From the NCBI GenBank assembly GCA_963793295.1, contig CAWBZX010000041.1:124001-188000 (forward strand): a stretch of DNA of 64,000 nucleotides, written 5' to 3'. Positions 18,959-27,703 of the stretch are shown piece after piece. Below the pieces are notes generated by a model. The model worked only from the letters and a program-made list of their open reading frames with translations. It had not been told where the DNA came from and made no database searches. The translations under genes and the position numbers were made by a program. How positions within the stretch are numbered: position 1 is the first letter of the stretch; each line of letters begins with the position of its first letter. This DNA is from JAHDHW01 sp963793295 (GTDB lineage: Bacteria; Bacteroidota; Bacteroidia; Chitinophagales; Saprospiraceae).

Positions 18959-19700
18959 ATGACAATCGATAAAAAAACACTTATTTACGGTCGGCATCCA
19001 GTTATGGATGCTATTAATTCGGGGACTCCATTTGATAAATTAATACTTCAAAGTGGCATTCAGCGCGAGTTTGAAATGGAAATCAAACAGCTTTCCAAAC
19101 GATTTAATATTCCTTTGCAAATTGTACCGAAAGAACAAGCTTAATAAAATTGCCGGCGGAAATCACCAGGGAATAATGGGTTTTCTTTCCGTGGTGACCT
19201 ATTATAAACTGGAAGATGTGCTGCCCGCTATTTATGAAAAATCTGAAGTGCCCCTATTTTTGTTGCTTGATGGGGTGACAGATGTCCGAAATTTTGGGGC
19301 GATAGCTCGGTCTGCTGAAATATGCGGGGTGCATGCTTTGGTTGTCCCTAAAAAAGGATCTGCGCAAATTAATTCCGAATCTTTAAAAACTTCTGCCGGA
19401 GCGCTTTCAAAACTGATGGTTTGCCGGGAAAACAGTCTTACCACCGCCATTGAAATTTTGCGGTTGTCAGGCGTTCATGTTGTCGCAAGCGATTTACAAG
19501 CAGATAAAATGGTTTATGAATTGGATTTGACGAATCCATTAGCAATAGTTATTGGGTCAGAAGGAAAGGGGGTCAGCTCTGCAGTTTTACAAAAAGTAGA
19601 TCAACAATTTATCATTCCTCAAAAAGGGACAACCGATTCTTTCAATGTTTCTGTCGCAACCGGGATTATTTTGTATGAAGTGATGCGTCAAAGAGGTTGA
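18959..19700 (+). pseudogene. rlmB: 23S rRNA (guanosine-2'-O-)-methyltransferase RlmB/TrmH family, interrupted by one frameshift
   Basis: Start chosen at MTIDKKTLIYGRHPVMDAI, the usual RlmB opening. The first frame stops at a TAA at 19142-19144 right after VPKEQA; a second frame resumes at once with LNKIAGGNHQGI. Deleting one base (the G in CAAGCTTAA) restores VPKEQLNKIAGG and a normal ~246-residue protein. SPOUT motifs are intact: DVRNFGAIARSAE, IVIGSEGKGVS, and SFNVSVATGI. It methylates 23S rRNA in the large subunit. A sequencing or assembly error is the simplest explanation because everything else is conserved; true inactivation or +1 frameshifting at GCT-TAA are alternatives. Confidence 0.85.
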
Positions 19701-19711
19701 GGGCTTAAAAA

Positions 19712-19739
19712 AACTCCCGAATTTGAGTGTTCGGGAGTT
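19712..19739. terminator. Intrinsic terminator between rlmB and the S24 regulator
   Basis: 10-bp stem (19712-19721, 19730-19739) with an 8-nt loop. The T-run is best on the minus strand, serving the S24 regulator gene, which ends at 19793. Confidence 0.75.
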
Positions 19740-19792
19740 GTAATCAAAAAACAGCAGGATATGATTAGAGAGACTATCCAAATTTGTACAGA

Positions 19793-20518
19793 CTAACCTA
19801 AGCCTGTAATTCTTCTTGTTACTTTTAACAGTTTGCGTATTTCTCCGATTTCAATGATAAAGGGGTCGAATTCTTCGTAATTATCCGAAATCAGCTTGAG
19901 ATGTGAACAGTTTTGATGGCGATCAAAGCATCTCCGAACTCGTTTGACCCAAACAGATTGATTGCTTACCACCGCATAAACTTCGTCGTCCTGCATCTCT
20001 TCAATGGTTTCCAGTGGTTTACAGATTACCATGTCGCCAGCTTGAATGGTCGGAGACATACTTGATCCGTTAATATTAAAAGCGATCAGATCTCCGCTGA
20101 TACCTGGTATGGCGAACCGCTCATTTTCTTCTATCAGATCGACACTGACGGTATTGCTGGCAAATGCTTCTACATTTGTAAATAAAATATTCGGTGAAAA
20201 ATTAATTCCTAATGCCATTGCTAATTTTTGTTCTGGATCAGGGAGTTTCTTTTTATCAAATGGGTTACCAATTCCTTGAAACATATATGGTTCGTTCACC
20301 CCATATTGTGCACACAATCGTTTCACTTGTTCGTAAGTAATTCTCCTGGTCCCTTTGAGATAATGGTCAATAATGTGACCTTTCGTACCCAAATGATATG
20401 CAAAAACAGTTTTACTTTTTTGGCGGTTACTTTTGACGATTTCTCCTTTTTCCACCAGCAGATCATATACTTCAGCAAACCGTCGATTGAGTTCTACTCT
20501 TTTATCCTTTTTTTGCAT
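19793..20518 (-). CDS. LexA/CI-like transcriptional regulator with S24 peptidase domain (copy A)
   Basis: 241 residues. The N-terminal ~75 residues are a divergent helix-turn-helix region (TVFAYHLGTKGHIIDHYLKG... QVKRLCAQYGVNEPYM). The C-terminal half is an S24 fold with the Ser in NGSSMSPTIQAGD and the catalytic Lys in VWVKRVRR. In the linker, where LexA is cut at Ala-Gly, this copy reads EAFASNT, so the scissile Gly is absent. It is a paralogue of the gene at 21360-22097. It probably represses its own promoter and perhaps stress or prophage-like genes. Confidence 0.87.
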   Translation of the reverse strand: MQKKDKRVELNRRFAEVYDLLVEKGEIVKSNRQKSKTVFAYHLGTKGHIIDHYLKGTRRITYEQVKRLCAQYGVNEPYMFQGIGNPFDKKKLPDPEQKLAMALGINFSPNILFTNVEAFASNTVSVDLIEENERFAIPGISGDLIAFNINGSSMSPTIQAGDMVICKPLETIEEMQDDEVYAVVSNQSVWVKRVRRCFDRHQNCSHLKLISDNYEEFDPFIIEIGEIRKLLKVTRRITGLG

Positions 20519-20586
20519 AACCAGGAGGTTGATAAGATTCGAAACTTATTTTTTTGCTTCAAATCTTGTGCAAGATAAAACAAAAA

Positions 20587-20616
20587 TTGTTTAAAACAAA
20601 TTAATTAAAACAAATA
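20587..20616. promoter_or_regulatory. Candidate operator upstream of S24 regulator A
   Basis: Near-palindrome TTGTTTAAAACAA (20587-20599) followed directly by TTAATTAAAACAAATA (20601-20616), 69 nt before the regulator's start. The same two elements, slightly changed, occur in front of regulator B at 22159-22198, which suggests a common operator type. Confidence 0.5.
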
Positions 20617-20727
20617 ATTTATAAAATTTTGATTGAGGTATCCTGTGAGAGTTTGGGGCGAAGTATACAAGGATTTTGGGAAAGGAATGTCATAAAATGA
20701 ATTACACTTATTTAATATCAGGTAATA

Positions 20728-21207
20728 TTAGTTGGTTGTTAAATTAGTAGATTGTCCGCTAAGGAGTTTCCATCCATCGGGTCGTTTAATAATAGTTCCT
20801 GATTCAATAATGACTACTTTAGTGTTTTGTCCTGAAGTATCCGTAATAACACCCCCGACGATTCCGAAATAATTTGCGATTTCATTCGTCAGAGGAAAAA
20901 CCTGCAAAGTATCCCAATGAAATTCCACTTTATTAAAAAGTGTTGCATTGGTTTCTAATATGGTTTTTACAGAATCATAGGTCAATGCGGAAGTGTAACC
21001 GGGAGGCACCCAAAAGAAATCATTTGAATGGTCCAGGTAATTAAACTCAGCAGTTAACCCGTTTTCTTTAATAGCTTTGTGATAGCTGTCAAGCATTTCT
21101 TGTACTTCGCTGACCACCGTTTCTTTGTCTGTATCAATAGGATTTTGCAGCAAATTACATGCGAAAAAGGTAATCAAAAAAATAAAACAAACAGATTGAT
21201 GAATCAT
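20728..21207 (-). CDS. SnoaL/DUF4440-like (NTF2-fold) lipoprotein
   Basis: 159 residues. Signal peptide with lipobox LITFFAC (Cys about residue 17), then an alpha+beta cone fold pattern: long first helix (VVSEVQEMLDSYHKAIKENG), FNYLDHSNDFFWVPPG and a C-terminal strand pair ending in RPDGWKLLSGQST, which is typical of SnoaL/DUF4440 proteins. Members are small ligand-binding or inert scaffold proteins; no enzymatic role can be assigned. It lies between the two S24 regulators on the same strand. Confidence 0.8.
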   Translation of the reverse strand: MIHQSVCFIFLITFFACNLLQNPIDTDKETVVSEVQEMLDSYHKAIKENGLTAEFNYLDHSNDFFWVPPGYTSALTYDSVKTILETNATLFNKVEFHWDTLQVFPLTNEIANYFGIVGGVITDTSGQNTKVVIIESGTIIKRPDGWKLLSGQSTNLTTN

Positions 21208-21301
21208 AACTTTTGAATTTGGATTACCTACTCAAAGGGGATATCAGATTTTGGATGAGATGCTTTACGAATAAGTAGTTCGTGTTTGAAGCATATAAAA
21301 A

Positions 21302-21334
21302 GCCCACTCAACAATTTTAAAAAGTCAAATGGGC
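21302..21334 (-). terminator. Terminator of S24 regulator B
   Basis: In the minus-strand RNA an 11-bp stem with three G-U pairs forms between 21324-21334 and 21302-21312, followed by a T-rich run. It is 26 nt after the stop of regulator B. Confidence 0.7.
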
Positions 21335-21359
21335 ATTTATTAAATCTATCAATGATTTT

Positions 21360-22097
21360 TTACACACCGCTGATGCGTCTGATTAATTGGTAAAGCCTGG
21401 TGTGTTCGTTGACTTCTTCTTCAAAAGGATCAAATTCTAAGTTGTTAGCTGAGATTAATTTCAAAGAAGTGACACGTCCTTTTTTATTAGGAACCTTCTG
21501 CACAAATTTGATCCAAAGCGAACCGTTACTTTTTACTGCGTAGATTTCATTGTCTTTGATTTCATGGACACCATTGATTTGACGACAAATGACGACGTCA
21601 CCATCCATGATGACAGGTTCCATACTATTTCCTTCAACAGGAAAAGCGACGAGGCCAGGACCACTTACACCTGGCAATGAAAAATATTCATTGTCTTCTT
21701 TGGCGGAGCCGCCAACATCAGTGCCTGATCCTGCAAAAGCCTGAACGGTAGTAAACAAAATATTTCCTTTACTCTTCCTGGAGTCGCCAGGTAGATTACT
21801 TTGAGGGACCAGGTCAAAGCCAAAAGGAGTTCCTTCTCCATCGATAAGAAAGGATTCATTGACTCCGTAGATTCTACAAATCATTCTTGCATGACGATAA
21901 TCGATCACTCGTTTGTCGTCTTCATTTAAAAAAGCCCGAACGATGTGCCCGTATCCGCGATTTCCAAGAATCTTTTCAGCGAAGTCCCCCATTCCTTTTC
22001 CACTTCGGTCATTCAAAACGATATCTCCTCTTTCTTCAAGAAGGTTAAAAACTTCGACAAATCTTTTATTCAATTGGACTCTATCTTCGCGTATCAT
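21360..22097 (-). CDS. LexA/CI-like transcriptional regulator with S24 peptidase domain (copy B)
   Basis: 245 residues, paralogous to the 19793-20518 protein along its length (both start RVxLNxRFxEVxxLL and end in RRI-x-G). HTH-like region at about 30-90. S24 Ser in EGNSMEPVIMDGD, Lys in LWIKFVQ. Unlike copy A, the linker contains Ala-Gly (QAFAGSGTD), so LexA-type self-cleavage is possible. It is divergent from the cyclase gene at 22313 across a ~215-nt AT-rich region with palindromes, so it may control both itself and the cyclase. Confidence 0.87.
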   Translation of the reverse strand: MIREDRVQLNKRFVEVFNLLEERGDIVLNDRSGKGMGDFAEKILGNRGYGHIVRAFLNEDDKRVIDYRHARMICRIYGVNESFLIDGEGTPFGFDLVPQSNLPGDSRKSKGNILFTTVQAFAGSGTDVGGSAKEDNEYFSLPGVSGPGLVAFPVEGNSMEPVIMDGDVVICRQINGVHEIKDNEIYAVKSNGSLWIKFVQKVPNKKGRVTSLKLISANNLEFDPFEEEVNEHTRLYQLIRRISGV

Positions 22098-22143
22098 AGT
22101 TAAAATTTTAAGTAATAAAAATAGGTGATTATTTGTTTCGCAA

Positions 22144-22198
22144 GTTAAAACAAAAAATTTAATTAAACAAATAGTTTTTCAATTAATTGTTTTAACAA
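22144..22198. promoter_or_regulatory. Candidate shared operator between S24 regulator B and the cyclase gene
   Basis: Contains GTTAAAACA (22144-22152) as an inverted match to TGTTTTAAC (22188-22196), the block TTAATTAAACAAATA (22159-22173) seen also upstream of regulator A, and TTGTT-N2-AACAA (22187-22198). It lies between divergent genes. Confidence 0.5.
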
Positions 22199-22312
22199 AC
22201 AAAAAATTGAAATATATTCTAGTTGTGATAGGTAACAAAATACAATGCGAGAATTTGAACAAGTATGGAAAATAAGTTAACTTGGCGAACTCCCCAAATC
22301 CCATTTAATACT

Positions 22313-23653
22313 ATGAAAAAAACAAAGCGCCGACTTGCTGCCATTATGTTTACCGATATCGTTGGATATTCAGCGATGATGCAAAAGGACGAGATCATTT
22401 CCAACCGTTTGCGGAATCGCCACCGTGAAGTATTTACCAGATTAACGGATCAATATGGCGGTAAAATTATCCAATATTTTGGTGATGGGACCTTGAGTAT
22501 TTATCCAAGTGCCGCAGCAGCAGTAGAATGCGGAGTAGCTTTACAAAAAGAATTGAAGAGAGAACCTCCGGTTCCTATCCGAGTCGGTATCCATACCGGA
22601 GATATCACTTATAGTAAGGAAGAAGCATACGGCGATGGTGTCAATGTAGCTGCCAGGATTGAGTCGCTTAGTATCCCCGGCGGGGTATTTATTTCCGGAA
22701 AAGTATATGATGACATCAAAAACCACTCCTGGCTTCGTGCCCGGCCACTGGGTGCCTTTGACCTGAAGAATATTCAGGAGGATATCAAGATATATGCTGT
22801 GGAAAATGAAGGAATCACGGTTCCGGAATATGTTCCTAATAAAAAAACAAACCCAAAGCAGCAAGTGCGGCAGCCTGTCAAAAGGGGGAAACGAAAGTTT
22901 GCTGCAGGTTTATTATCCCTTTTTTTTGGGGTATTTGGAATACACCGATTTTATTTAGGGCAAAGAGATCTGGGTATTTTGTACCTCGCAATAAGTTTAA
23001 TTGGCATGTTTACTTTTTCTTTTTTAGAATTCCTTGTTGGTTTGATGGGAGTAATTGGTTTTGTTGATGCGATCTTACTCTGGACAATGTCGAGAGAGAC
23101 TTTTAATTCAAAGTTTAATCAGGAATTAGTAGAAAGCCCAACCAAAGTACAGGTCGAAAAAACGGAACAAAAAGTATTTTTGAAAGGTCAGTTTGATCTG
23201 TATTTTCAAAAGGCAAAAAACTATTATCGGAATTATCGTTACCAAGATGCGGTTGAAAATCTTGTAAAGGCACTGGAAGTTAAACACGATGAATCGGAAG
23301 CACATTTTTTACTTGCGCGTTGTTATTCTATTTTGGAAAATGCCGACAAAGCTTTCGCCCACCTCGATGCTGCCGTCGCTTTTGGTCTGAAAGATTTTAG
23401 CCGAATCACAAAACATGCAGATTTGTCTTTTTTGCGAATTCAGCCTGGATTCGATTCTTTTGCTAAAAACGGTTACCGTATTTTAGAGGAACTACCCAGT
23501 CTTCCAAAAAATGATCAGGGAGATAAGGCTTCAACTGATCCCGATTTACTGGAACAGCTCAATAAATTGCAACGGCTCTATGAAGATGGAACACTGACCA
23601 AAGAGGAATATTTGAAACAGGAAAGGCGCCTGACCCAAAGAGGTTTTGATTAA
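22313..23653 (+). CDS. Class III nucleotide cyclase fused to TM2, TPR and SHOCT-like modules
   Basis: 446 residues from MKKTKRRLAAIMFTDIVGYS; an in-frame ATG 48 nt upstream is less likely. Cyclase domain about 5-165: metal Asp in FTDIVGYS, second metal Asp in YFGDGTLS, and GDGVNVAARI for the transition-state Asn/Arg. The usual substrate-selecting Lys before GDG is Gln (IIQYFGDG), so nucleotide preference is not obvious. About 195-270 is a TM2 domain (FGVFGIHRFYLGQRDLG, two helices), followed by a TPR-like region (about 290-355) and a C-terminal SHOCT-like segment (LEQLNKLQRLYEDGTLTKEE). Probably membrane-bound. It faces S24 regulator B across a shared regulatory region. Confidence 0.88.
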   Translation: MKKTKRRLAAIMFTDIVGYSAMMQKDEIISNRLRNRHREVFTRLTDQYGGKIIQYFGDGTLSIYPSAAAAVECGVALQKELKREPPVPIRVGIHTGDITYSKEEAYGDGVNVAARIESLSIPGGVFISGKVYDDIKNHSWLRARPLGAFDLKNIQEDIKIYAVENEGITVPEYVPNKKTNPKQQVRQPVKRGKRKFAAGLLSLFFGVFGIHRFYLGQRDLGILYLAISLIGMFTFSFLEFLVGLMGVIGFVDAILLWTMSRETFNSKFNQELVESPTKVQVEKTEQKVFLKGQFDLYFQKAKNYYRNYRYQDAVENLVKALEVKHDESEAHFLLARCYSILENADKAFAHLDAAVAFGLKDFSRITKHADLSFLRIQPGFDSFAKNGYRILEELPSLPKNDQGDKASTDPDLLEQLNKLQRLYEDGTLTKEEYLKQERRLTQRGFD

Positions 23654-23827
23654 TAAGGACTTTTTATCTTATTTACTCTGGAATATAAGAACTAACCAAA
23701 AGCTTACAACCTTTTACTTCTGACTTTCCTTTGGAATCACTCACTTCTTTTAAAGTTACCCTACCACTAGAAATTCCCATGCGATCATGCTTTATGATAA
23801 TGTGGTTTTAAAAAATAGACTGACATG

Positions 23828-23864
23828 AAAATAGCAGTTTCAATTCAATTGAAACTGCTATTTT
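23828..23864. terminator. Strong bidirectional terminator
   Basis: 18-bp perfect inverted repeat (23828-23845, 23847-23864) around a single C, with A and T runs at its edges, between the convergent cyclase and metallophosphoesterase genes. Confidence 0.85.
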
Positions 23865-23883
23865 TTACTTTTTTAATAAGAAT

Positions 23884-26268
23884 CTAAAACTTAACTACTT
23901 TTTTTGAAACAAGAAAATCACCTTTTTCAGAATATACATTCAAAAAGTAGATTCCCGATCCGAGCTTGTTGAGATTTTCCAATTCAAAGGAAGATGCTCC
24001 CTGGTCCAAATCAAAGCTATTTTCATAAATTTTTTGGCCGTTAATATTAGATAATTTGATGACCAGATTTTTGGGGTTATCTAAAGTGATGGTTACTTTT
24101 AAATCAGCATCAAAAGGATTTGGATAAACGTCCAGGTCGTAGGTTTTTGAAACTAAATTATTGGTGCCAACGATGTATTCATCACACGCTGAAGATTCGG
24201 TTCCAAGTCTAAGAAACAAATCATCAAAATAGCTGTCGTTGTCCTGCCCAGCATTTCTGGTACCTGTCAATTCAAACTGAATGACTCTCGTTTGGGAAGG
24301 GATATCAGCCCACGAACTAAAATTTGTCCAGTTACTATTTAATGTAGAAAGCAACGCGCTGGAATCTAAAATTTCACCTGAATCATTGAGATATAAAAGT
24401 CGCATCGCTGGTAAATCACTTCCGCTGTAATTTGATAAATATCCACCAAAATTAGCCTGGTAATTTCCAGTATCGATAGAGTCAGCGTAAGCAACGACAT
24501 TTACATTTTGGACACATTTTCCAAAAGGACCATCTTCACAAACGCCTCCAACGGCGAAATATTTGTCACCAGAATGCGGACTGATGCCATTACATTCTCC
24601 ATCGGTAAGCGCTTCAGCGGTTCCTTCCAAAATAACCCATTCAAACAAATCGCTTTCAGCGCCAGGGTTTACTAAAAGGTTTGGTGATAAAAGGGAGCTT
24701 CCAGTTGAAAAAGAAGCAGGCTCTGACCAATCACTCCAATTGAGTTCTCGATCACGATACCTAACTCTCCAGCAATAGTTGGTGTTTTCTTGCAAACCGG
24801 TTATTTTTTCATCAGTCAAATCATCTCCTGCCTGTGTGTCTTCGTTAAAATAAAAGTTTTGATAATTTTTCCAACTTTCGGCTATCGGTGCTGAAAAATC
24901 AATACAATCTGTGGATACTTGCCAGTGGCTCTGTCCGTGAGTTGCAGAGGTGATTTCGGCAGCGAATTCATCAGCTTTTAAAATGACACATTCGGGGCGA
25001 ACCTCTTCTTCAACTGGGAAAATAGGCAAAGGAGTAGTGATCGAAAGGCCATTCTTTTTTAAAACCAAACTATCGGTTAATTCATTGGCTTTAAAAAAAT
25101 CGTCATTTCCTCTACTGATTCTTTTAACCGTTAATTGAGGGTCATCACCAGCACTTACTTCAACGGAAACAAAACCCCACTCGTCTTGTGAAACGGAAAA
25201 TTCGTCATAATCAAATTGCGGAAATTCCCCCCAATTGTCGATTGCTCCGCCTGCTGAAGCTACATTGATCCAAAGGTGTTTGTGATCGCGAGATTGCCCT
25301 CTTGAATATCCGTGAGTATGACCAAAAAAATGGACGCTCGGTTTTCCACAATTTGTACTGAAATTCTCAAGCCTTTCGATGACCTGGCCAGTATAACCAG
25401 ATTCTCCGGGCAGCCAAAGTTCGGATTTATGTGGATGATGCAACTGCGCAAAAACGAAATCGATAGAGTCTGCCGAACAAGCATTTTCTAGCGCAAGATC
25501 CAGCCAATCGAGTTGCTCCTGAGAATTGAATGGGCTGTTGGAATTTAAGCCGATAATTCTGGTATTTCCATAATCTTTGTGCCACCAATGTTCTTCAAAA
25601 CCAGGGTTTCCATTTTCAGGAAGATGGAAGTATTGAAAATAGTAGACACTATTATTTTCGTGATTGCCAAGGACTGGATAGACAGGAACGTAGCTAAATA
25701 AATTTTGAGCAGGTGTGAAAAAATGATCTTCCCATTGCGAATAGGTGTTTCCGTTAACCACCAAGTCACCGGGAATCATCACAAAAGCAAGATTATCAAT
25801 GAGGTCTTCCCCGTTTTCATCTTCTAAATATTGAATGATACCATCGTTGATTATTTCTTCAAATTTGTTTGGGTTGTTGGCATCTCGTTGCATATCACTC
25901 ATAGCAATCATTCGAAAAGATGTTTCATCAGAGGCAAAAGGAGGCGTTTTGAAGTGATAGATTGGCGAGATAGCCGCTCCGGTTTTTACACGATAAAAAT
26001 ATTGTGTAAATCGATCAAGTCCTTCGAGTTTTACGTCATGAATTCTGGCAGTTCCATTGGATGTTTCGGCAGTCCCTGACGTAGTGTTTCCAAGCGTTTC
26101 CGTTAAGCCCCATTCCACGATGCTCTCGTCGCCATCTGTGGTTTCCCATAAAATATTTATGGAATTTGGTGATGCATTTTGTAAATAGGGTTGGACATTT
26201 ATTATTTGAGCTTTTAAAGGGAAAAGAACTCCGAAGATCAAGATTGAAACAAGAGAAAGTTGTTGCAT
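23884..26268 (-). CDS. Secreted purple-acid-phosphatase-like metallophosphoesterase with T9SS tail
   Basis: 794 residues: signal peptide (to about LKAQ), N-terminal fibronectin-III-like purple acid phosphatase domain (about 25-110: VQPYLQNASPNSINILWETT), then a calcineurin-like core with GDLVVNG, GNHENN, FAQLHHPHKSE and GHTHGYSRG as metal ligands (about 165-340). A further FN3 module (YCWRVRYRD...W) and a CBM-like sandwich (PNLLVNPGAESDLFEW) follow. The end is a type A T9SS sorting domain (LDVYPNPFDADLKVTI ... GIYFLNVYS ... KKVVKF). Predicted extracellular phosphomonoesterase or phosphodiesterase for phosphate scavenging. Confidence 0.93.
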   Translation of the reverse strand: MQQLSLVSILIFGVLFPLKAQIINVQPYLQNASPNSINILWETTDGDESIVEWGLTETLGNTTSGTAETSNGTARIHDVKLEGLDRFTQYFYRVKTGAAISPIYHFKTPPFASDETSFRMIAMSDMQRDANNPNKFEEIINDGIIQYLEDENGEDLIDNLAFVMIPGDLVVNGNTYSQWEDHFFTPAQNLFSYVPVYPVLGNHENNSVYYFQYFHLPENGNPGFEEHWWHKDYGNTRIIGLNSNSPFNSQEQLDWLDLALENACSADSIDFVFAQLHHPHKSELWLPGESGYTGQVIERLENFSTNCGKPSVHFFGHTHGYSRGQSRDHKHLWINVASAGGAIDNWGEFPQFDYDEFSVSQDEWGFVSVEVSAGDDPQLTVKRISRGNDDFFKANELTDSLVLKKNGLSITTPLPIFPVEEEVRPECVILKADEFAAEITSATHGQSHWQVSTDCIDFSAPIAESWKNYQNFYFNEDTQAGDDLTDEKITGLQENTNYCWRVRYRDRELNWSDWSEPASFSTGSSLLSPNLLVNPGAESDLFEWVILEGTAEALTDGECNGISPHSGDKYFAVGGVCEDGPFGKCVQNVNVVAYADSIDTGNYQANFGGYLSNYSGSDLPAMRLLYLNDSGEILDSSALLSTLNSNWTNFSSWADIPSQTRVIQFELTGTRNAGQDNDSYFDDLFLRLGTESSACDEYIVGTNNLVSKTYDLDVYPNPFDADLKVTITLDNPKNLVIKLSNINGQKIYENSFDLDQGASSFELENLNKLGSGIYFLNVYSEKGDFLVSKKVVKF

Positions 26269-26317
26269 TTTTCGTCTTTTAAAACTGTAAATGTATTTGA
26301 AATCTAATAAAAGAAAA

Positions 26318-27619
26318 TTACAACAAATCCTGAATCTCTTTTACGATCATGCTATAAGCATCGTCGGGATTTTCCCAACTGCTGATTGCTTTGCCAACCT
26401 CTATGCCTTTACGAGGCAGTATCGGATCCATTTTTGTCAAATCCGGTGAACTTTCTTCCCAGTTGCAAGTACGTGTAATAATGGGGATCACTTTGGCACT
26501 TTTGTCCTGGTGCTTTTTTAAGGCAACTTTCCATTCTCTTTTAAAAATGTTATCGGAAGCCAGAAAATCAGCACTGATCAATAAAAGAATAATATCAGCA
26601 GCTTCCATATTTTCCAAAACAGTGGCATCAACATCGGAGCCCGCTTCAATTAGTCCTTCGTGCCAGACTTCAGCGGCCAGCGGTTTCAGGTTTTTAACCA
26701 GTTCAGTTCTAAATTCTTCGTCCTTAGGATCAGCCACGATAAAAAGTTTTTCCTTGACCGTATCCGGTGCAGAATCTGGAGAAAGAGCAGTATATTTTTC
26801 TTTCAATTCGGCTACAAATTTTGTTACGTCTTCCGTGATAAAAGAAAAGCGGAAAGAGCTTTCGTAAAAGTCTATTGTCTTGGCTTGTAATTTAACTGCT
26901 TTGTTCGAGTGTGCCAGGATGTTACATTCTTTTGCCAGATTCATGCCCTGCAAAAGAAGGCGTAGGTTCCATTGTTCCCAATCGAAGCCCAAAAACAAAT
27001 AGGTTTTGCGACTGTCCATCTGGCTTAGTAGCTTCGGAGGTAACGGCGGCTGGTCTTTGAGGACATTTTTCAGAAATTCCACCTGGTCTGATTCTGTAAG
27101 CACCAGTGAACCAGCTTCTTCGTAAAATCCAAATAGGTTGAAAACCAATGGAGCTTCCGCCGTTGGTGTATCAAATTCCTGTTTTTGTTCTTTTCGATAG
27201 TCGTACCAGGCATGGATTGTTTTAAATTTACCGGCTTCTTTTAAAGCGTGTACGATGGCATTATCGGGGGAAGCATTGATCACCAGATTGATCGGAAGCT
27301 CTGCAAGCGTTTGCTGGATGGTGTTAAACTGACCTTCGTATTCTTTATAAAAATTTTTGGCTTCAAATCCAGGATCTGAAGGAGCAACAGTTGGAATGGT
27401 GGTGAAACGTTGCATCATATAGGTCAGATTGCCTTCATGGGCTTTGTCGTAAGGGACTTTTTCCTTCTTCAACTCCGCGGTCAGCGTTTTGGCAAATGCT
27501 TCATAAAGCGACGGCCCGCCATTTTTTACCGTCGAAATGTTAGGGCCAAGCAATACGATGCAGTCGTCGTTATTGATCGCTTCCAGTAAATTATTCCATT
27601 GTCGAGGTTCTAGTGACAT
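26318..27619 (-). CDS. SIR2-like/TIR fusion protein
   Basis: 433 residues, no signal peptide. The N-terminal ~280 residues resemble the SIR2_2-type Rossmann domain: CIVLLGPNIST (G-rich NAD loop), LVINASPDNAI (Asn/Asp of the core), PLVFNLFGFYEE, SLVLTESDQVEFL and YLFLGFDWEQWNLRLLL. The usual catalytic LHG His is not seen; the position reads NLFG. The last ~135 residues are a TIR fold: KLFIVADPKDEEF, a box-2-like region, ADIILLLISADFLASD and the candidate catalytic Glu in FKREWKVAL. TIR and SIR2 domains commonly cleave NAD+ in immunity. It follows the nSTAND1 gene by 84 nt on the same strand, so probably effector and NTPase sensor of one module. Confidence 0.82.
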   Translation of the reverse strand: MSLEPRQWNNLLEAINNDDCIVLLGPNISTVKNGGPSLYEAFAKTLTAELKKEKVPYDKAHEGNLTYMMQRFTTIPTVAPSDPGFEAKNFYKEYEGQFNTIQQTLAELPINLVINASPDNAIVHALKEAGKFKTIHAWYDYRKEQKQEFDTPTAEAPLVFNLFGFYEEAGSLVLTESDQVEFLKNVLKDQPPLPPKLLSQMDSRKTYLFLGFDWEQWNLRLLLQGMNLAKECNILAHSNKAVKLQAKTIDFYESSFRFSFITEDVTKFVAELKEKYTALSPDSAPDTVKEKLFIVADPKDEEFRTELVKNLKPLAAEVWHEGLIEAGSDVDATVLENMEAADIILLLISADFLASDNIFKREWKVALKKHQDKSAKVIPIITRTCNWEESSPDLTKMDPILPRKGIEVGKAISSWENPDDAYSMIVKEIQDLL

Positions 27620-27703
27620 TGTGTGTAGGTTTTCAGTTATTTCTTAAACTGGTTGTGTTTTTATAAATAAAACGACTTAATAATTTTAAGCCTTGCATGA
27701 TTG

